From an uncultured Burkholderiales bacterium (GTDB taxonomy: Bacteria > Pseudomonadota > Gammaproteobacteria > Burkholderiales > Burkholderiaceae), in contig CALBEV010000187.1 in assembly GCA_937891045.1 (NCBI GenBank), positions 81,519-145,518 of the forward strand: a stretch of DNA of 64,000 nucleotides, given 5' to 3'. The position numbers were made by a program, and so were the translations under genes. Below, piece after piece: positions 42,430 through 52,324 of this stretch (the stretch's first letter is position 1; every line of letters begins with the position of its first letter). The notes beneath the pieces are model-generated. The model saw only the letters and a program-made list of their open reading frames with translations, was not told where the DNA came from and did not search any database.

Positions 42430-43941
42430 ATGGACTTGCTTGCCAATCTCGCCACCGGGTTTGCCGTTGCCGGTACGCCCATCAACCTGATGTATGCATT
42501 CATTGGTTGTTTGCTGGGCACGCTGATTGGCGTGTTGCCGGGCATCGGCTCGGTGGCCACCATCGCCATGCTGCTGCCCGCCACTTACGCCTTGCCCCCT
42601 GAATCGGCGCTCATCATGCTCGCTGGTATTTACTACGGGGCGCAATATGGCGGCTCTACCACCGCCATCTTGGTGAATCTACCCGGTGAATCCTCCTCGG
42701 TGGTGACCACCTTGGACGGCTACCAAATGGCGCGACAAGGCCGGGCTGGTCCCGCGCTGGCGGCTGCGGGCTTGGGCTCCTTGTTTGCCGGGTGTGTTGG
42801 CACCTTGTTGTTGGCTGGTTTTGCCGCACCCTTGTCTGAAATGGCCTTTGCCTTTGGCCCGGCCGAATACTGTGCCCTGATGGTGGTGGGCCTGATTGGC
42901 GCTGTGGTGCTGGCCTCGGGTTCTTTGCTCAAAGCGATTGCCATGATCATCTTGGGATTGCTGTTGGGTCTGGTCGGCACTGATGTGAACTCGGGCATGA
43001 CGCGCTTCAACATGGACATCCCCGAGTTGACGGATGGCATCGGATTTGTGGCGGTGGCCATGGGCTTGTTTGGGTATGCCGAGATCATCAATAACTTGGC
43101 CAAGAACGCCACCGAGCGCGAGGTGTTCACCGCCAAACTGCAAGGCTTGATGCCCACCGCCGAGGATTTTCGCCTGATGATGCCAGCGGTCTTGCGTGGC
43201 ACCGCCTTGGGCGCCGTGCTGGGCGTGTTGCCCGGCGGTGGTGCGGTGTTGGCTTCTTTTGCCGCCTACACCATCGAGAAAAAAATCAAGCTCAAAGCGG
43301 GTGAAGTGCCGCTGGGGCAGGGCAATATCCGAGGCGTGGCCGGGCCCGAATCGGCCAACAACGCCGGTGCGCAAACCTCCTTCATCCCCTTGCTCACCTT
43401 GGGCATCCCACCCAACGCCGTGATGGCCTTGATGGTGGGTGCCATGACCATCCACAACATCCAGCCCGGCCCCCAGGTGATGACGGTCAACCCCGAGTTG
43501 TTTTGGGGGCTGATCGTGTCGATGTGGATTGGCAACCTGATGCTGATTGTCTTGAACCTGCCCTTGATCAGCTTGTGGGTCAAGCTGCTGACCGTGCCCT
43601 ACCACTACATGTTCCCAGCCATTGTGTTGTTCTGCGCGATTGGCGTCTACACCACCAACAATTCCACCTTTGACATTGGCTTGGTGGCGGTGTTTGGCTT
43701 GGCCGGTTACTTGTTCAGCAAACTCGGTTGCGAACCGGCGCCCTTGTTGCTCGGTTTTATTTTGGGTCCGATGTTGGAAGAGTATTTGAAGCGGGCCTTG
43801 AAACTGGCACGCGGTGATTGGTCGGTGTTCGTCACGCGCCCCTTGTCGGCAGCCCTCTTGGCCATCGGCGTTTTGTTGTTGCTGATGGTGTTGTTGCCCG
43901 CCATCAAATCCAAACGCAAAGAAGCATTCGTAGAAGATTGA
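42430..43941 (+). CDS. tctA: Tripartite tricarboxylate transporter TctA subunit
   Basis: The 503-residue membrane protein has 10-12 hydrophobic segments and the TctA hallmark sequences GTLIGVLPGIGSVATIAML, GIYYGAQYGGSTTAIL, GVLPGGGAVLASF and PESANNAGAQTSFIPLLTLGIP. It forms the transport channel with TctB. No tctC binding protein is present in this window, so substrate recognition must be supplied from elsewhere, as is common in betaproteobacteria with many unlinked tctC genes. A DUF3422 gene follows after seven bases. Confidence 0.95.
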   Translation: MDLLANLATGFAVAGTPINLMYAFIGCLLGTLIGVLPGIGSVATIAMLLPATYALPPESALIMLAGIYYGAQYGGSTTAILVNLPGESSSVVTTLDGYQMARQGRAGPALAAAGLGSLFAGCVGTLLLAGFAAPLSEMAFAFGPAEYCALMVVGLIGAVVLASGSLLKAIAMIILGLLLGLVGTDVNSGMTRFNMDIPELTDGIGFVAVAMGLFGYAEIINNLAKNATEREVFTAKLQGLMPTAEDFRLMMPAVLRGTALGAVLGVLPGGGAVLASFAAYTIEKKIKLKAGEVPLGQGNIRGVAGPESANNAGAQTSFIPLLTLGIPPNAVMALMVGAMTIHNIQPGPQVMTVNPELFWGLIVSMWIGNLMLIVLNLPLISLWVKLLTVPYHYMFPAIVLFCAIGVYTTNNSTFDIGLVAVFGLAGYLFSKLGCEPAPLLLGFILGPMLEEYLKRALKLARGDWSVFVTRPLSAALLAIGVLLLLMVLLPAIKSKRKEAFVED

Positions 43942-43948
43942 GGGATTC

Positions 43949-45223
43949 ATGAAAGATCACACCCTGCGCTTGGCCTTGCACAACGAGGTGCATGCGCGAC
44001 CCCCCGAACCGATGACAGCGCCCTTGGCCATCAGCCATGTGGTGATGCTGACCGATGCCCAATCGCGAGAAGACAGCCGCGCCCATTTGATTCAATTGCT
44101 GCGCGACAACCACCTGCCGGTGCCCGATGACCGTGCCAACCATTTGCGGGTGGACGGTGGCAGTTGGCGCTTGCGCTGGGAGTTGCACACCGAGTTCGTT
44201 ACCTGGACCTTCATGGTTGACGCGCCCGAAGGCTTGCCTAAAACGGATGCCTATGGCTTGGCTTTGAGCAAGATGCCTCAAAAGTGGTTGAAAGCATTGC
44301 CGGGCGAATGCTTGTCTCGCATCAATTTGTGGGCCAAACGCACCGACAACTTGCAAGACCGGGATGAGCTGCACCAACAGTTTCGTGAAGACAGCATGGT
44401 GGCCTGTCAATTGGTGGATGGCGAAGCCACTTTGCACACCGATTTTCAAATTGGCCCGGATGCTTGCTCGCGCATGTTGCTGCGGGTAGGTCAACTGTCG
44501 CCGCGTCGCTTGGGCCGTTTGGTGCAGCGTTTGCTCGAGATCGAAACCTACCGCATGATGGCCTTGCTGGGCTTGCCAATTGCACGTGCCGCCGCTGCCG
44601 ATTTGGCCCTGGCCGAGCACGAGTTGGCCGATCTGGCCTTGGCGATTCGCAGTGCACAACATGATGAAGAGGCGGCTTTGCTGGACCGGCTCACGCGCTT
44701 GGCGGGTCAGGTTGAAAGTGCCTATGCCTCGCAGCATTCGCGTTTTTCAGCCAGCCGTGCTTACTTTGAATTGGTCGATCGGCGCATCCAAGACATTCGT
44801 GAAACCCGCATCCCAGGCTACCAGTCCATCGGTGAATTCATGGATCGTCGCTTGACACCAGCAAGAAGCACCTGTGATTGGGTGTCTCGTCGTCAAACCG
44901 CCTTGTCGCAACGCGTCTCACGCATGAGCAGCTTGTTGCGCACCCGTGTGGATTTCCAACAAGAGCAAAGCAGTCAAGCGCTGCTGACCGCGATGAACCG
45001 CCGCCAAGGCATGCAACTCAAGTTGCAGTCCACCGTGGAAGGCTTGTCGGTGGCGGCCATCACCTACTACATCACTGGTTTGATTCACTACATCACCGAG
45101 GGTCTGCAAGCCAGGGGGTGGATCCAAGATCCCACCTTGGCGACGGCCATGGCTGTGCCGGTCGTGGCTGGATTGGTATGGTGGTTCACACGTCGCTTGC
45201 ACAACAAAGTACTGAAGATTTGA
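43949..45223 (+). CDS. DUF3422 family protein
   Basis: This 424-residue protein of unknown function opens with HNEVHARPPEPM, diagnostic of the DUF3422 (COG4949) family. The C-terminal end carries two hydrophobic helices (VAAITYYITGLIHYI and ATAMAVPVVAGLVWWF), after a predicted helical region rich in Arg and Gln. This suggests a cytoplasmic domain anchored in the inner membrane. It is seven bases after tctA and 22 before the SDR gene, so these genes probably share a transcript. No catalytic motif could be identified. Confidence 0.88.
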   Translation: MKDHTLRLALHNEVHARPPEPMTAPLAISHVVMLTDAQSREDSRAHLIQLLRDNHLPVPDDRANHLRVDGGSWRLRWELHTEFVTWTFMVDAPEGLPKTDAYGLALSKMPQKWLKALPGECLSRINLWAKRTDNLQDRDELHQQFREDSMVACQLVDGEATLHTDFQIGPDACSRMLLRVGQLSPRRLGRLVQRLLEIETYRMMALLGLPIARAAAADLALAEHELADLALAIRSAQHDEEAALLDRLTRLAGQVESAYASQHSRFSASRAYFELVDRRIQDIRETRIPGYQSIGEFMDRRLTPARSTCDWVSRRQTALSQRVSRMSSLLRTRVDFQQEQSSQALLTAMNRRQGMQLKLQSTVEGLSVAAITYYITGLIHYITEGLQARGWIQDPTLATAMAVPVVAGLVWWFTRRLHNKVLKI

Positions 45224-45245
45224 CAGCACTCAACAGGAGATTTCA

Positions 45246-46040
45246 ATGGACTTAGGCATACAGGGCAAATGGGCCTTGGTGGGTGGTGCCAGCAAAGGCT
45301 TGGGCCTGGGTTGTGCCAAAGCCTTGGCACAAGCCGGTGTGAATCTGGTGATGGTGTCGCGCGGTGACGAAGCTTTGCAAGCCTCGGCCAAGTTGTTGCG
45401 TGAACACGGCGTCACGGTGCTCACGGTTGCGCAAGACATCACCACCACCGCTGGTCGTGAGGCGATTTTTTCGGTGCCAGGTGGCCCAGGCCAAGACTTC
45501 GACATCGTCATCACGAATGCGGGTGGTCCGCCCACCGGTGACTTTCGCGAATGGGGCCGGGATGAATGGATCAAGGCGATTGACGCCAACATGCTCACGC
45601 CCATCGAACTCATCAAGGCCACGGTGGACGGCATGGCCGCGCGTGGCTTTGGCCGCATCGTCAACATCACCTCCAGCGCCGTGAAAGCACCCATCGATAT
45701 TTTGGGTTTGTCCAACGGTGCACGCAGTGGCCTCACCGGTTTTGTGGCGGGTGCGGCCCGCAACAGCAACATCGCCTCACGCAACGTCACCATCAACAAC
45801 CTGTTGCCCGGGGCGTTTGAAACCGACCGATTGCGCGTCACCTTTGAAGGCCTGGCCAAAAAAACCGGACAGGCCATGGACTCATTGATTCAAGCGCGTA
45901 AAAAAGTCGCACCGGCCTTGCGCTTTGGCCACCCGGATGAATTTGGCCACACCTGCGCGTTTTTGTGCAGCCAACATGCGGGCTTCATCACCGGACAAAA
46001 TATTTTGATCGACGGCGGGGCCTATCCCGGCTCGTTTTAA
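45246..46040 (+). CDS. SDR-family oxidoreductase with atypical active site
   Basis: The 264-residue Rossmann protein has a cofactor loop GGASKGLG (residues 13-20), NAGGPPTG and VNITSSAVKAP, all short-chain dehydrogenase features. Where classical SDRs have Tyr-x-x-x-Lys, this reads LSNGARSGLTGF, so Ser and Arg occupy the catalytic positions. A known subgroup of beta-ketoacyl reductase-like SDRs also lacks a perfect catalytic tetrad. Activity and substrate are therefore open. The ribosome site AGGAG precedes the ATG, and it lies 22 bases after the DUF3422 gene. Confidence 0.87.
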   Translation: MDLGIQGKWALVGGASKGLGLGCAKALAQAGVNLVMVSRGDEALQASAKLLREHGVTVLTVAQDITTTAGREAIFSVPGGPGQDFDIVITNAGGPPTGDFREWGRDEWIKAIDANMLTPIELIKATVDGMAARGFGRIVNITSSAVKAPIDILGLSNGARSGLTGFVAGAARNSNIASRNVTINNLLPGAFETDRLRVTFEGLAKKTGQAMDSLIQARKKVAPALRFGHPDEFGHTCAFLCSQHAGFITGQNILIDGGAYPGSF

Positions 46041-46066
46041 AAAACAGGTTTTCAGAAGTCAAACAC

Positions 46067-46195
46067 ATGAAGCCGTTGGATTGGCCGCCGCACCACGCGG
46101 TGGCGCATGTGCTGCCCCCTGTCACCAAGGCGATGCGCACAGCACGTTGGCTGTTCGATTGTTTTAAGATGAAATCTCAAAGGAGAAACACATGA
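46067..46195 (+). CDS. Possible small ORF upstream of the quinone oxidoreductase
   Basis: A 42-codon ORF starts at ATG 46067 and ends in a TGA overlapping the ATG of the oxidoreductase. The peptide contains PLDWPPHHAVAHVLPP followed by a basic tail. No ribosome site precedes it and no family is recognised. The overlapping ATGA would suggest translational coupling if the ORF were real. It could equally be part of an untranslated leader. Confidence 0.3.
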   Translation: MKPLDWPPHHAVAHVLPPVTKAMRTARWLFDCFKMKSQRRNT

Positions 46196-47175
46196 GCAAA
46201 GCCATTCATTTCAACAAACCCGGTGGCCCCGACGAGCTGCATTTGGTGGACGTGAGCGTGGGCGACCCCGGTCCCGGTGAAATTCGCATTCGCCACAAAG
46301 CCGTGGGTTTGAATTTCATCGACGTCTACCACCGCACCGGTTTGTACCCGCTGCCCATGCCGCATGGTTTGGGCATGGAAGCCTCGGGCGTGGTGGAAGC
46401 TGTGGGTGAGGGCGTCACGCATTTGAAAGCCGGTGACCGCGCCGCCTATGCCAGCGCACCTCCCGGAAGTTATTGCGAAGCGCGTGTCATGCCCGCTAAA
46501 AACGTGTGTAAATTGCCCGACGCCATCGACTTCGACACAGGCGCGGCCATGATGCTCAAGGGCCTCACGGTGCAGTATTTGCTCAAGCGCACCTTGCCCC
46601 AAGGCGGCTTGCAGGCGGGCGACCACATCTTGTTCCATGCGGCAGCGGGTGGTGTGGGCCTGATCGCTTGCCAGTGGGCGAAGGCATTGGGCTTGCAACT
46701 GATTGGCACCGCAGGCTCGGACGAGAAATGCGCCTTGGCCAAAGCCCACGGCGCGGCCCACGTCATCAACTACGGCAAAGAAGATTTCGAAGCCCGCGTG
46801 AAAGAAATCACCGGTGGCAAAGGCGTGAAAGTCGTTTACGACTCGGTGGGCAAAGACACTTGGGACAAATCGCTCAATTGCATTTCACCCTTTGGGTTGA
46901 TGGCGAGTTTTGGCAATGCCTCGGGCCCGGTCGATCCGTTCTCGCCGGGCATCCTGGGCCCCAAAGGCTCGATTTACGTGACGCGCCAAACCTTGTTCAC
47001 CCACATCGCTTCGCGCGAAGTGAACCAACTCATGGCCGATGATTTGTTCGAGGTGGTCACCAGCGGCAAGGTGAAAATCCGCATCGACCAACGCTACCCC
47101 CTGGCCGAGGTGGCACAAGCCCACCGCGATTTGGAAGCGCGTAAAACCACCGGTTGCACTATCCTCACGGTTTGA
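46192..47175 (+). CDS. qorA: NADPH:quinone oxidoreductase, zinc-free MDR family
   Basis: The 327-residue protein is a medium-chain oxidoreductase without the catalytic zinc ligands. The segments PGEIRIRHKAVGLNFIDVYHRTGLY, GMEASGVVEAVG, the coenzyme loop HAAAGGVGLIACQWAK and the C-terminal YPLAEVAQAHRDLEARKTTGCTIL match quinone oxidoreductase 1 (QOR). It would reduce quinones by one electron with NADPH. A clear AAGGAG lies before the start, and a strong hairpin terminator follows. Confidence 0.93.
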   Translation: MSKAIHFNKPGGPDELHLVDVSVGDPGPGEIRIRHKAVGLNFIDVYHRTGLYPLPMPHGLGMEASGVVEAVGEGVTHLKAGDRAAYASAPPGSYCEARVMPAKNVCKLPDAIDFDTGAAMMLKGLTVQYLLKRTLPQGGLQAGDHILFHAAAGGVGLIACQWAKALGLQLIGTAGSDEKCALAKAHGAAHVINYGKEDFEARVKEITGGKGVKVVYDSVGKDTWDKSLNCISPFGLMASFGNASGPVDPFSPGILGPKGSIYVTRQTLFTHIASREVNQLMADDLFEVVTSGKVKIRIDQRYPLAEVAQAHRDLEARKTTGCTILTV

Positions 47176-47194
47176 AATGGGCGGTTTGAAGCGA

Positions 47195-47224
47195 AACCCT
47201 GCTGAGAAATCAGCAGGGTTTTTT
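47195..47224 (+). terminator. Rho-independent terminator after qorA
   Basis: An 11-bp perfect stem (AACCCTGCTGA, 47195-47205, with TCAGCAGGGTT, 47210-47220) closes on a GAAA tetraloop and is followed by T through 47224. It separates qorA from hicA. Confidence 0.92.
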
Positions 47225-47239
47225 CATGCTCATGGCATT

Positions 47240-47260
47240 CGTGTGTACCGTGTGTATAAT
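47240..47260 (+). promoter_or_regulatory. hicA promoter with direct repeat
   Basis: A perfect TATAAT occupies 47255-47260. CGTGTGTA is repeated directly at 47240-47247 and 47249-47256, running into this -10. The start would be near 47267, next to the hicA ATG at 47268, which lacks a ribosome site. HicB proteins repress their own promoter, so the repeat is a plausible operator. No good -35 was found. Confidence 0.5.
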
Positions 47261-47267
47261 TTTCTGC

Positions 47268-47465
47268 ATGAAGAGCAAAGACCTCATCTCCCGACTGAAA
47301 AAGGTTGGATGGGTTTTGCGTGGCGTCAAAGGCTCGCACCATGTGTTTGTGCACCCGCACAAACCAGGGCATTTGAGTGTGCCCCATCCTCAAAAAGACA
47401 TGGGCGTGGGCTTGGTGCAAAAGTTGCTCAAACAAGCAGGATTGGAAGAAGGCAAAACAACATGA
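47268..47465 (+). CDS. hicA: HicA family toxin (mRNA interferase)
   Basis: This 65-residue protein has the HicA double-stranded RNA-binding-like fold with the catalytic histidine in GSHHVFVHP (about residue 24). HicA toxins cut mRNA in a ribosome-independent way. The start at 47268 fits the family (MKSKDLISRLKKVGW) and is preferred to an earlier in-frame ATG. It overlaps the antitoxin gene hicB by four bases (ATGA), the classic toxin-first hicAB arrangement. No Shine-Dalgarno precedes it, so the mRNA may be leaderless. Confidence 0.93.
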   Translation: MKSKDLISRLKKVGWVLRGVKGSHHVFVHPHKPGHLSVPHPQKDMGVGLVQKLLKQAGLEEGKTT

Positions 47466-47854
47466 AGTACCCCATCGCGATTGAACCTGGAAACACCGCC
47501 ACAGCTTGGGGTGTGGTGGTGCCCGATTTGCCCGGCTGTTTTTCGGCCGCAGACTCAGGCATTGATGAAGCCATTGACAACGCCAAAGAGGCGATCGAGT
47601 TGTGGATTGAGACCGCGCTGGATTTGGGTCAAGCGATTCCTGCGCCAAGCGCCATCACCGAACTGCAAAAGAAACGTGAATTCAAGGGGTGGGTGTGGGC
47701 CGTGGCTTCCATCGACCCTGCTTTGCTGTCTGACGACATTGAGCGCATAAACATCACCTTGCCCAAGCGTGTGTTGGCGCGATTGGATGCCAAGGCCAAA
47801 GCCGTTGGTGAAACCCGATCAGGCTATATCGCGCACCTGGCTATCAGCGCTTGA
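47462..47854 (+). CDS. hicB: HicB family antitoxin
   Basis: The 130-residue antitoxin has an N-terminal RNase H-like HicB domain (AIEPGNTATAWGVVVPDLPGCFSAADSGIDEA) that binds HicA. Its C-terminal ribbon-helix-helix DNA-binding region lies around residues 97-128 (INITLPKRVLARLDAKAKAVGE...). It neutralises HicA and probably autoregulates the promoter upstream of hicA. It converges on lspA with seven bases between stops. Intact partners make this a candidate functional module. Confidence 0.93.
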   Translation: MKYPIAIEPGNTATAWGVVVPDLPGCFSAADSGIDEAIDNAKEAIELWIETALDLGQAIPAPSAITELQKKREFKGWVWAVASIDPALLSDDIERINITLPKRVLARLDAKAKAVGETRSGYIAHLAISA

Positions 47855-47861
47855 ACCAGAT

Positions 47862-48374
47862 TCAAGACCCACGTCGAACCCGACGCAACTCATCCACGAT
47901 CAAATACACCGTCCCCACGCTGATGGCGCTGTCAGCGATGTTGAAGGCCGGGAAATGGCCTTGATAAAACAAAGGGGCCAACCAGTCCCAATGAAAATCG
48001 AGGAAGTCGATCACGTGGCCATGGACCACCCGGTCAATCACGTTGCCGATGGCGCCACCCAGGACCAAAGAAAGCGCAAAGCAAAACAAGGTTTGATCGG
48101 CATGTCTTCGCAGTAAATAAAGGATGAAGCCAGCAGCAAAAATGCCAATGCCGATGAAGAACCAGCGCTGCCATCCAGAGGCCGAAGCCAAAAAAGAAAA
48201 GGCTGCACCGCTGTTGTGCACCCGCACCAAGTTGAAAAAAGAAGTCATGGTTTGACTGTCACCGTGCTGGAAGTAACCCACGATCAGCACCTTGGTGAAT
48301 TGATCGGCCAGCAAAATCACCAAGGCAATGCCCAGCCATAACTTCAAGGAGGCAGGATGGTTTGAATGAGCCAT
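47862..48374 (-). CDS. lspA: Lipoprotein signal peptidase
   Basis: The 170-residue membrane protease removes signal peptides from prolipoproteins after lipid modification. Four hydrophobic segments and the catalytic aspartates in [18 protein letters not shown] and [11 protein letters not shown] are present. ATG at 48374 gives the usual length; an in-frame TTG at 48386 overlapping the ileS stop is an alternative. The order ribF-ileS-lspA is standard. Its lipoprotein products are the cargo of LolCD/LolA encoded elsewhere in this window. Confidence 0.94.
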   Translation of the reverse strand: MAHSNHPASLKLWLGIALVILLADQFTKVLIVGYFQHGDSQTMTSFFNLVRVHNSGAAFSFLASASGWQRWFFIGIGIFAAGFILYLLRRHADQTLFCFALSLVLGGAIGNVIDRVVHGHVIDFLDFHWDWLAPLFYQGHFPAFNIADSAISVGTVYLIVDELRRVRRGS

Positions 48375-48382
48375 GAAGATTC

Positions 48383-51265
48383 TCAAGCGAAGTGGCGCGT
48401 TTCACCAGCGCCAAACAAATTGCTGTGGCAACGACCGCACAGTGTGGGATGGGCAGCATCTGTACCCACATCTTCGCTGTAATGCCAGCAGCGATCGCAC
48501 TTGCTGGCGCTGCTGGCCTTCACATCAATCTTCAAAGGCCCTTTGACAAGCTGCACTTTGGAAGTGATGAAGACAAACTTCAAGTCCTCGCCCAGAGAAG
48601 CCAAGGCCGCATAGGCATCGCCTTCGCATTGCACCAGCAACTCGGCTTGCAAAGAAGCGCCCACCTCACCTGCTGTACGCTTGGTTTCAATCTCTTTGTT
48701 GGCGGCGTCCCGCACGGCTTGAATGGCCTGCCATTTCTGCATCAGTGCGGCAGGGCTGTGGCCCAACTCGGTGAAGGTTTCCAAGAAGATGGATTCCGTC
48801 GTACCAAAGGTGCGCCAAGCTTCTTCGGCGGTGAAGCTCAAGAAGGGGGCCATCCAACGCAGCATGGCGTGGGTGATTTGGTGCAACGCGGTTTGTGCGC
48901 TGCGGCGAGCCAATGATTTGGGCGCGGTGGTGTAGAGACGGTCTTTCAACACGTCCAGGTAAAACGCACCCAGGTCTTCCGAGCAATACAGCTGCAATTT
49001 GGACACTACTGGGTGGAATTCATAGCGGCCAAAGTGGCCGCCTTCAAACACGCCTGCCGCGTTGCGGGTGCCCAAGATGTCGGCTTGCAATTGGGCGGCA
49101 CGTGACAAGGCGTACTGGTCGATTTCCAGCAAGTCCTCGAAGGCCACGCTGTCGGTGGCAGGGTTGAAGTCGCTCACATTGGCCAGCAAGAAACGCAAGG
49201 TGTTGCGAATGCGGCGGTAGGCATCGACCACACGGGCCAAGATTTTGTCGTCGATGTTCAGGTCGCCCGAGTAATCGGTGGAGGCGACCCACAAGCGCAC
49301 AATTTCCGCGCCCAGTTTGTTGCTCACCTCTTGCGGCGCCACGGTGTTGCCCAAGCTCTTGCTCATCTTGCGGCCTTGGCCGTCGGTGGCAAAGCCGTGG
49401 GTCAGCAAACCTTTGTAGGGTGCGCGGTCGTACAAGGCGCAGCCCAACAACAAAGAACTGTGGAACCAGCCTCGGTGTTGGTCATGGCCTTCCAAATACA
49501 AATCGGCTTCCGGGCCTTGGTCGTGATGCGGTGCACGGTCGTAAGCATCCTTGTGGCTGCCGCGCAGCACGTGCTCAAACGTTGAGCCCGAATCGAACCA
49601 GACCTCCAAAATATCCGTGCTCTTGGTGTAGTGCTCAGCGTCATCGCCTGCTTGATTCAAGATTTCTTCGGCGGTCACGCGGCTCCATGCTTCGATGCCG
49701 CCTTGCGTCACGATGTCCGCAGCTTGGTCCAAGATGGCCATGGTGCGCGGGTGCAATTCGCCGCTGTCTTTGTGCATGAAAAACGGCACTGGCACACCCC
49801 AGGACCGTTGGCGCGAAATGCACCAGTCGGGGCGGTTGGCAATCATGTCGCGCAAACGCGCTTTGCCGTTCTCGGGGTAGAACTGGGTCTGGTCAATCGC
49901 GTTCAAGGCCAGTTGTCGCAAGGTCTGCGGTGCTTTGTCTTTGGTGAACACGCCCGTGCCTTCGTCCATGCGGATGAACCACTGGGCTGCCGCGCGGTAG
50001 ATGACAGGTGTTTTGTGACGCCAGCAATGCGGGTAGCTGTGCGTGATGGTTTGTGTGGCCATCAAACGGCCTGCGTTTTTCAGCGTTTCCAAAATGAGGG
50101 GAACCGCTTTCCAAATGTGTTGGCCGCCAAACAGCGGGAAGTCGGCGGCATACGTGCCATGGCCTTGCACCGGGTTCAAGATGTCGGTGTACTTCATGCC
50201 ATGCGCCATACAGGAGTTGAAGTCATCCACACCATAAGCGGGGGCGCTGTGCACGATGCCCGTGCCGTCTGTTTCACCCACATAGTCGGCGATGTAAACA
50301 GGCGCGGTGCGTTTGAAGCCTGCATCCACATGCGACAGCGGATGGTGAAATTCAATGAAACCAAGTTTGTCGCCGGTGGCGGTGGCCAGCACCTGGCCTT
50401 CGAGTTGCCAACGCTCTAAACATTTCTCCACCAAGGAGGCGGCGCACAGGTACAAACCTTGTGCAGTGTCGACCAAGGCATAGGTGATATCGCCTTTGAC
50501 ATTCAGCGCTTGGTTGGCGGGAATGGTCCACGCGGTGGTGGTCCAAATCACGGCGAAGGCGTCTTTGCCAAGTGTTGGCAAACCAAAAGCAGCGGCCAAC
50601 TTTTCAGGCTGGGCACATTGAAACGCCACATCCAAGGTCTCGCTTTGTTTGTCGGCGTATTCAATTTCAAACTCGGCCAAAGATGAACCGCAATCGAAAC
50701 ACCAATACACCGGCTTCAAACCACGGTAGACAAAGCCACGTTCGATGACGCGTTTGAAAGCGCGGATTTGACCGGCTTCGTTGGCCGGGTCCATGGTGCG
50801 GTAAGGGCGCTCCCAGTCGCCCAAAACCCCTAAGCGTTTGAAGTCTTCGCGTTGTTGCGCAATTTGCTCGGTGGCAAAGGCGCGGCTCTTGGCTTGCATG
50901 TCGTCGCGGCTGAGTTTGCGGCCATGCAGTTTTTCAATCGCGTTTTCAATCGGCAAGCCGTGGCAGTCCCAGCCCGGAATGTATTGCGCGTCAAACCCCG
51001 CCAATTGCTTGGACTTGACGATCATGTCTTTCAACACTTTGTTCAAGGCATGGCCAATGTGCAACTGGCCATTGGCGTAGGGTGGACCATCGTGCAGCAC
51101 AAACAAGGGTGCACCACGCCGGGCCACGCGCAGTTTTTTGTACAGGCCTTGGCTGTTCCAATCTTGCGCCCACTGGGGTTCACGCTTGGGCAAGTCGCCG
51201 CGCATTGGGAACGGCGTGTCCATCATGTTGATGCGGGTGTCGGGGTTGTTGGTTTTATCGGTCAT
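48383..51265 (-). CDS. ileS: Isoleucyl-tRNA synthetase
   Basis: The 960-residue class I synthetase charges tRNA-Ile and edits misactivated valine. The HIGH motif is in [15 protein letters not shown] and KMSKS in [10 protein letters not shown]; the CP1 editing domain lies between. The C-terminal zinc site is [12 protein letters not shown] followed by LCGRCHSN. It starts at 51265 within the end of ribF (11-base overlap), so translation is coupled. A longer in-frame reading is not supported. Confidence 0.97.
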   Translation of the reverse strand: MTDKTNNPDTRINMMDTPFPMRGDLPKREPQWAQDWNSQGLYKKLRVARRGAPLFVLHDGPPYANGQLHIGHALNKVLKDMIVKSKQLAGFDAQYIPGWDCHGLPIENAIEKLHGRKLSRDDMQAKSRAFATEQIAQQREDFKRLGVLGDWERPYRTMDPANEAGQIRAFKRVIERGFVYRGLKPVYWCFDCGSSLAEFEIEYADKQSETLDVAFQCAQPEKLAAAFGLPTLGKDAFAVIWTTTAWTIPANQALNVKGDITYALVDTAQGLYLCAASLVEKCLERWQLEGQVLATATGDKLGFIEFHHPLSHVDAGFKRTAPVYIADYVGETDGTGIVHSAPAYGVDDFNSCMAHGMKYTDILNPVQGHGTYAADFPLFGGQHIWKAVPLILETLKNAGRLMATQTITHSYPHCWRHKTPVIYRAAAQWFIRMDEGTGVFTKDKAPQTLRQLALNAIDQTQFYPENGKARLRDMIANRPDWCISRQRSWGVPVPFFMHKDSGELHPRTMAILDQAADIVTQGGIEAWSRVTAEEILNQAGDDAEHYTKSTDILEVWFDSGSTFEHVLRGSHKDAYDRAPHHDQGPEADLYLEGHDQHRGWFHSSLLLGCALYDRAPYKGLLTHGFATDGQGRKMSKSLGNTVAPQEVSNKLGAEIVRLWVASTDYSGDLNIDDKILARVVDAYRRIRNTLRFLLANVSDFNPATDSVAFEDLLEIDQYALSRAAQLQADILGTRNAAGVFEGGHFGRYEFHPVVSKLQLYCSEDLGAFYLDVLKDRLYTTAPKSLARRSAQTALHQITHAMLRWMAPFLSFTAEEAWRTFGTTESIFLETFTELGHSPAALMQKWQAIQAVRDAANKEIETKRTAGEVGASLQAELLVQCEGDAYAALASLGEDLKFVFITSKVQLVKGPLKIDVKASSASKCDRCWHYSEDVGTDAAHPTLCGRCHSNLFGAGETRHFA

Positions 51266-52232
51266 TTTTCTCAAACCACTGACGTGCGTCAATGCAGTCT
51301 TGGGCGATGCCTTGCTGAAGTGCTTCAAGGCCGTTGTAAGTTAATTCGTCGTGCAATTTGTGGAGCAATTCCACCCGAATGAGTTTACCGTAGCCCCCAT
51401 CCAGGCCCAGCTGAGCGGGCCAATCCAGGCAATGGGTTTCCAGCAGCACACGACCACCATTCACATCGCTGGGGTCGAGTGACGGGCGGATGCCCAAATT
51501 CGCCACGCCGGGCAGCGGTTGGGCTGTCAGGCCATGCACTTGCACCACAAAGATGCCGCTGGCGGCGGGCTTCCAATGGGCAAAGCGCAAATTCAGTGTG
51601 CGGCAATTGAGTTCACGGCCCAACTTGCGGCCATGCACCACATGACCTGAGATGGCGTAGGGGCGGCCCAGCAACTGCGCCACTTCTTGCATCTGGCCGC
51701 GTTGCAAAGCGTTGCGCACCGCCGAGCTGGAGACACGCAAACCTTTCACTTCATAGCTGTTCATGCGTGCCACATCAAAGCCCAGTGTTGCACCGGCGGC
51801 GTCCAGCATGGCGTAGTCGCCAGCGCGTTTGGTGCCGAAGCGGAAATCGTCGCCCACCAACACATACTTCACGCCCAAGCCATTCACCAACACCTGTTGA
51901 ATGAAGGCGTCGGGTTGTTGTGCGGCAAAAGCTTGGTTGAAGGGCAACACCACGCATTGGTCCACACCGCAGTCTTGCAATTCGTGCAGCTTGTCGCGCA
52001 GCGTGGCAATGCGGGCCGGGGCGAGCTCGGGTTGTTGGTGTTGCTTTGCAAAAAAGTCGCGCGGGTGCGGCTCGAAGGTCATGACACAACTGGGCACACC
52101 ACGGTGCCGTGCTTCATTCTTCAGCAAGGCCAGCATGGCCTGGTGGCCACGGTGCACCCCGTCAAAGTTGCCGATGGTCAACGCACAAGATGCTGCGAGT
52201 TGGGGATGTTGAAAGCCTCGAAAAATACGCAT
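51255..52232 (-). CDS. ribF: Bifunctional riboflavin kinase/FAD synthetase
   Basis: The 325-residue enzyme phosphorylates riboflavin to FMN and adenylylates it to FAD. The N-terminal nucleotidylyltransferase domain shows [14 protein letters not shown], then [15 protein letters not shown] and the [15 protein letters not shown] loop. The C-terminal kinase domain carries [11 protein letters not shown] and LLETHCLDW. It heads ribF-ileS-lspA. The start [10 protein letters not shown] at 52232 matches homologues. It is divergent from the HNH gene. Confidence 0.95.
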   Translation of the reverse strand: MRIFRGFQHPQLAASCALTIGNFDGVHRGHQAMLALLKNEARHRGVPSCVMTFEPHPRDFFAKQHQQPELAPARIATLRDKLHELQDCGVDQCVVLPFNQAFAAQQPDAFIQQVLVNGLGVKYVLVGDDFRFGTKRAGDYAMLDAAGATLGFDVARMNSYEVKGLRVSSSAVRNALQRGQMQEVAQLLGRPYAISGHVVHGRKLGRELNCRTLNLRFAHWKPAASGIFVVQVHGLTAQPLPGVANLGIRPSLDPSDVNGGRVLLETHCLDWPAQLGLDGGYGKLIRVELLHKLHDELTYNGLEALQQGIAQDCIDARQWFEKNDR

Positions 52233-52324
52233 GGACACAGAGGGGGTTATAGAGCTGTCATGGAAACAAGGTATATTGTCCAGCAATCGATGTCAGTGCT
52301 CGCTTATCTCTCTGGAGGTGCAAG

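Noticed and set aside
42679..43950. 423-codon minus-strand ORF opposite tctA
   Set aside because: Gln/His-rich shadow of a membrane protein gene; no family features.
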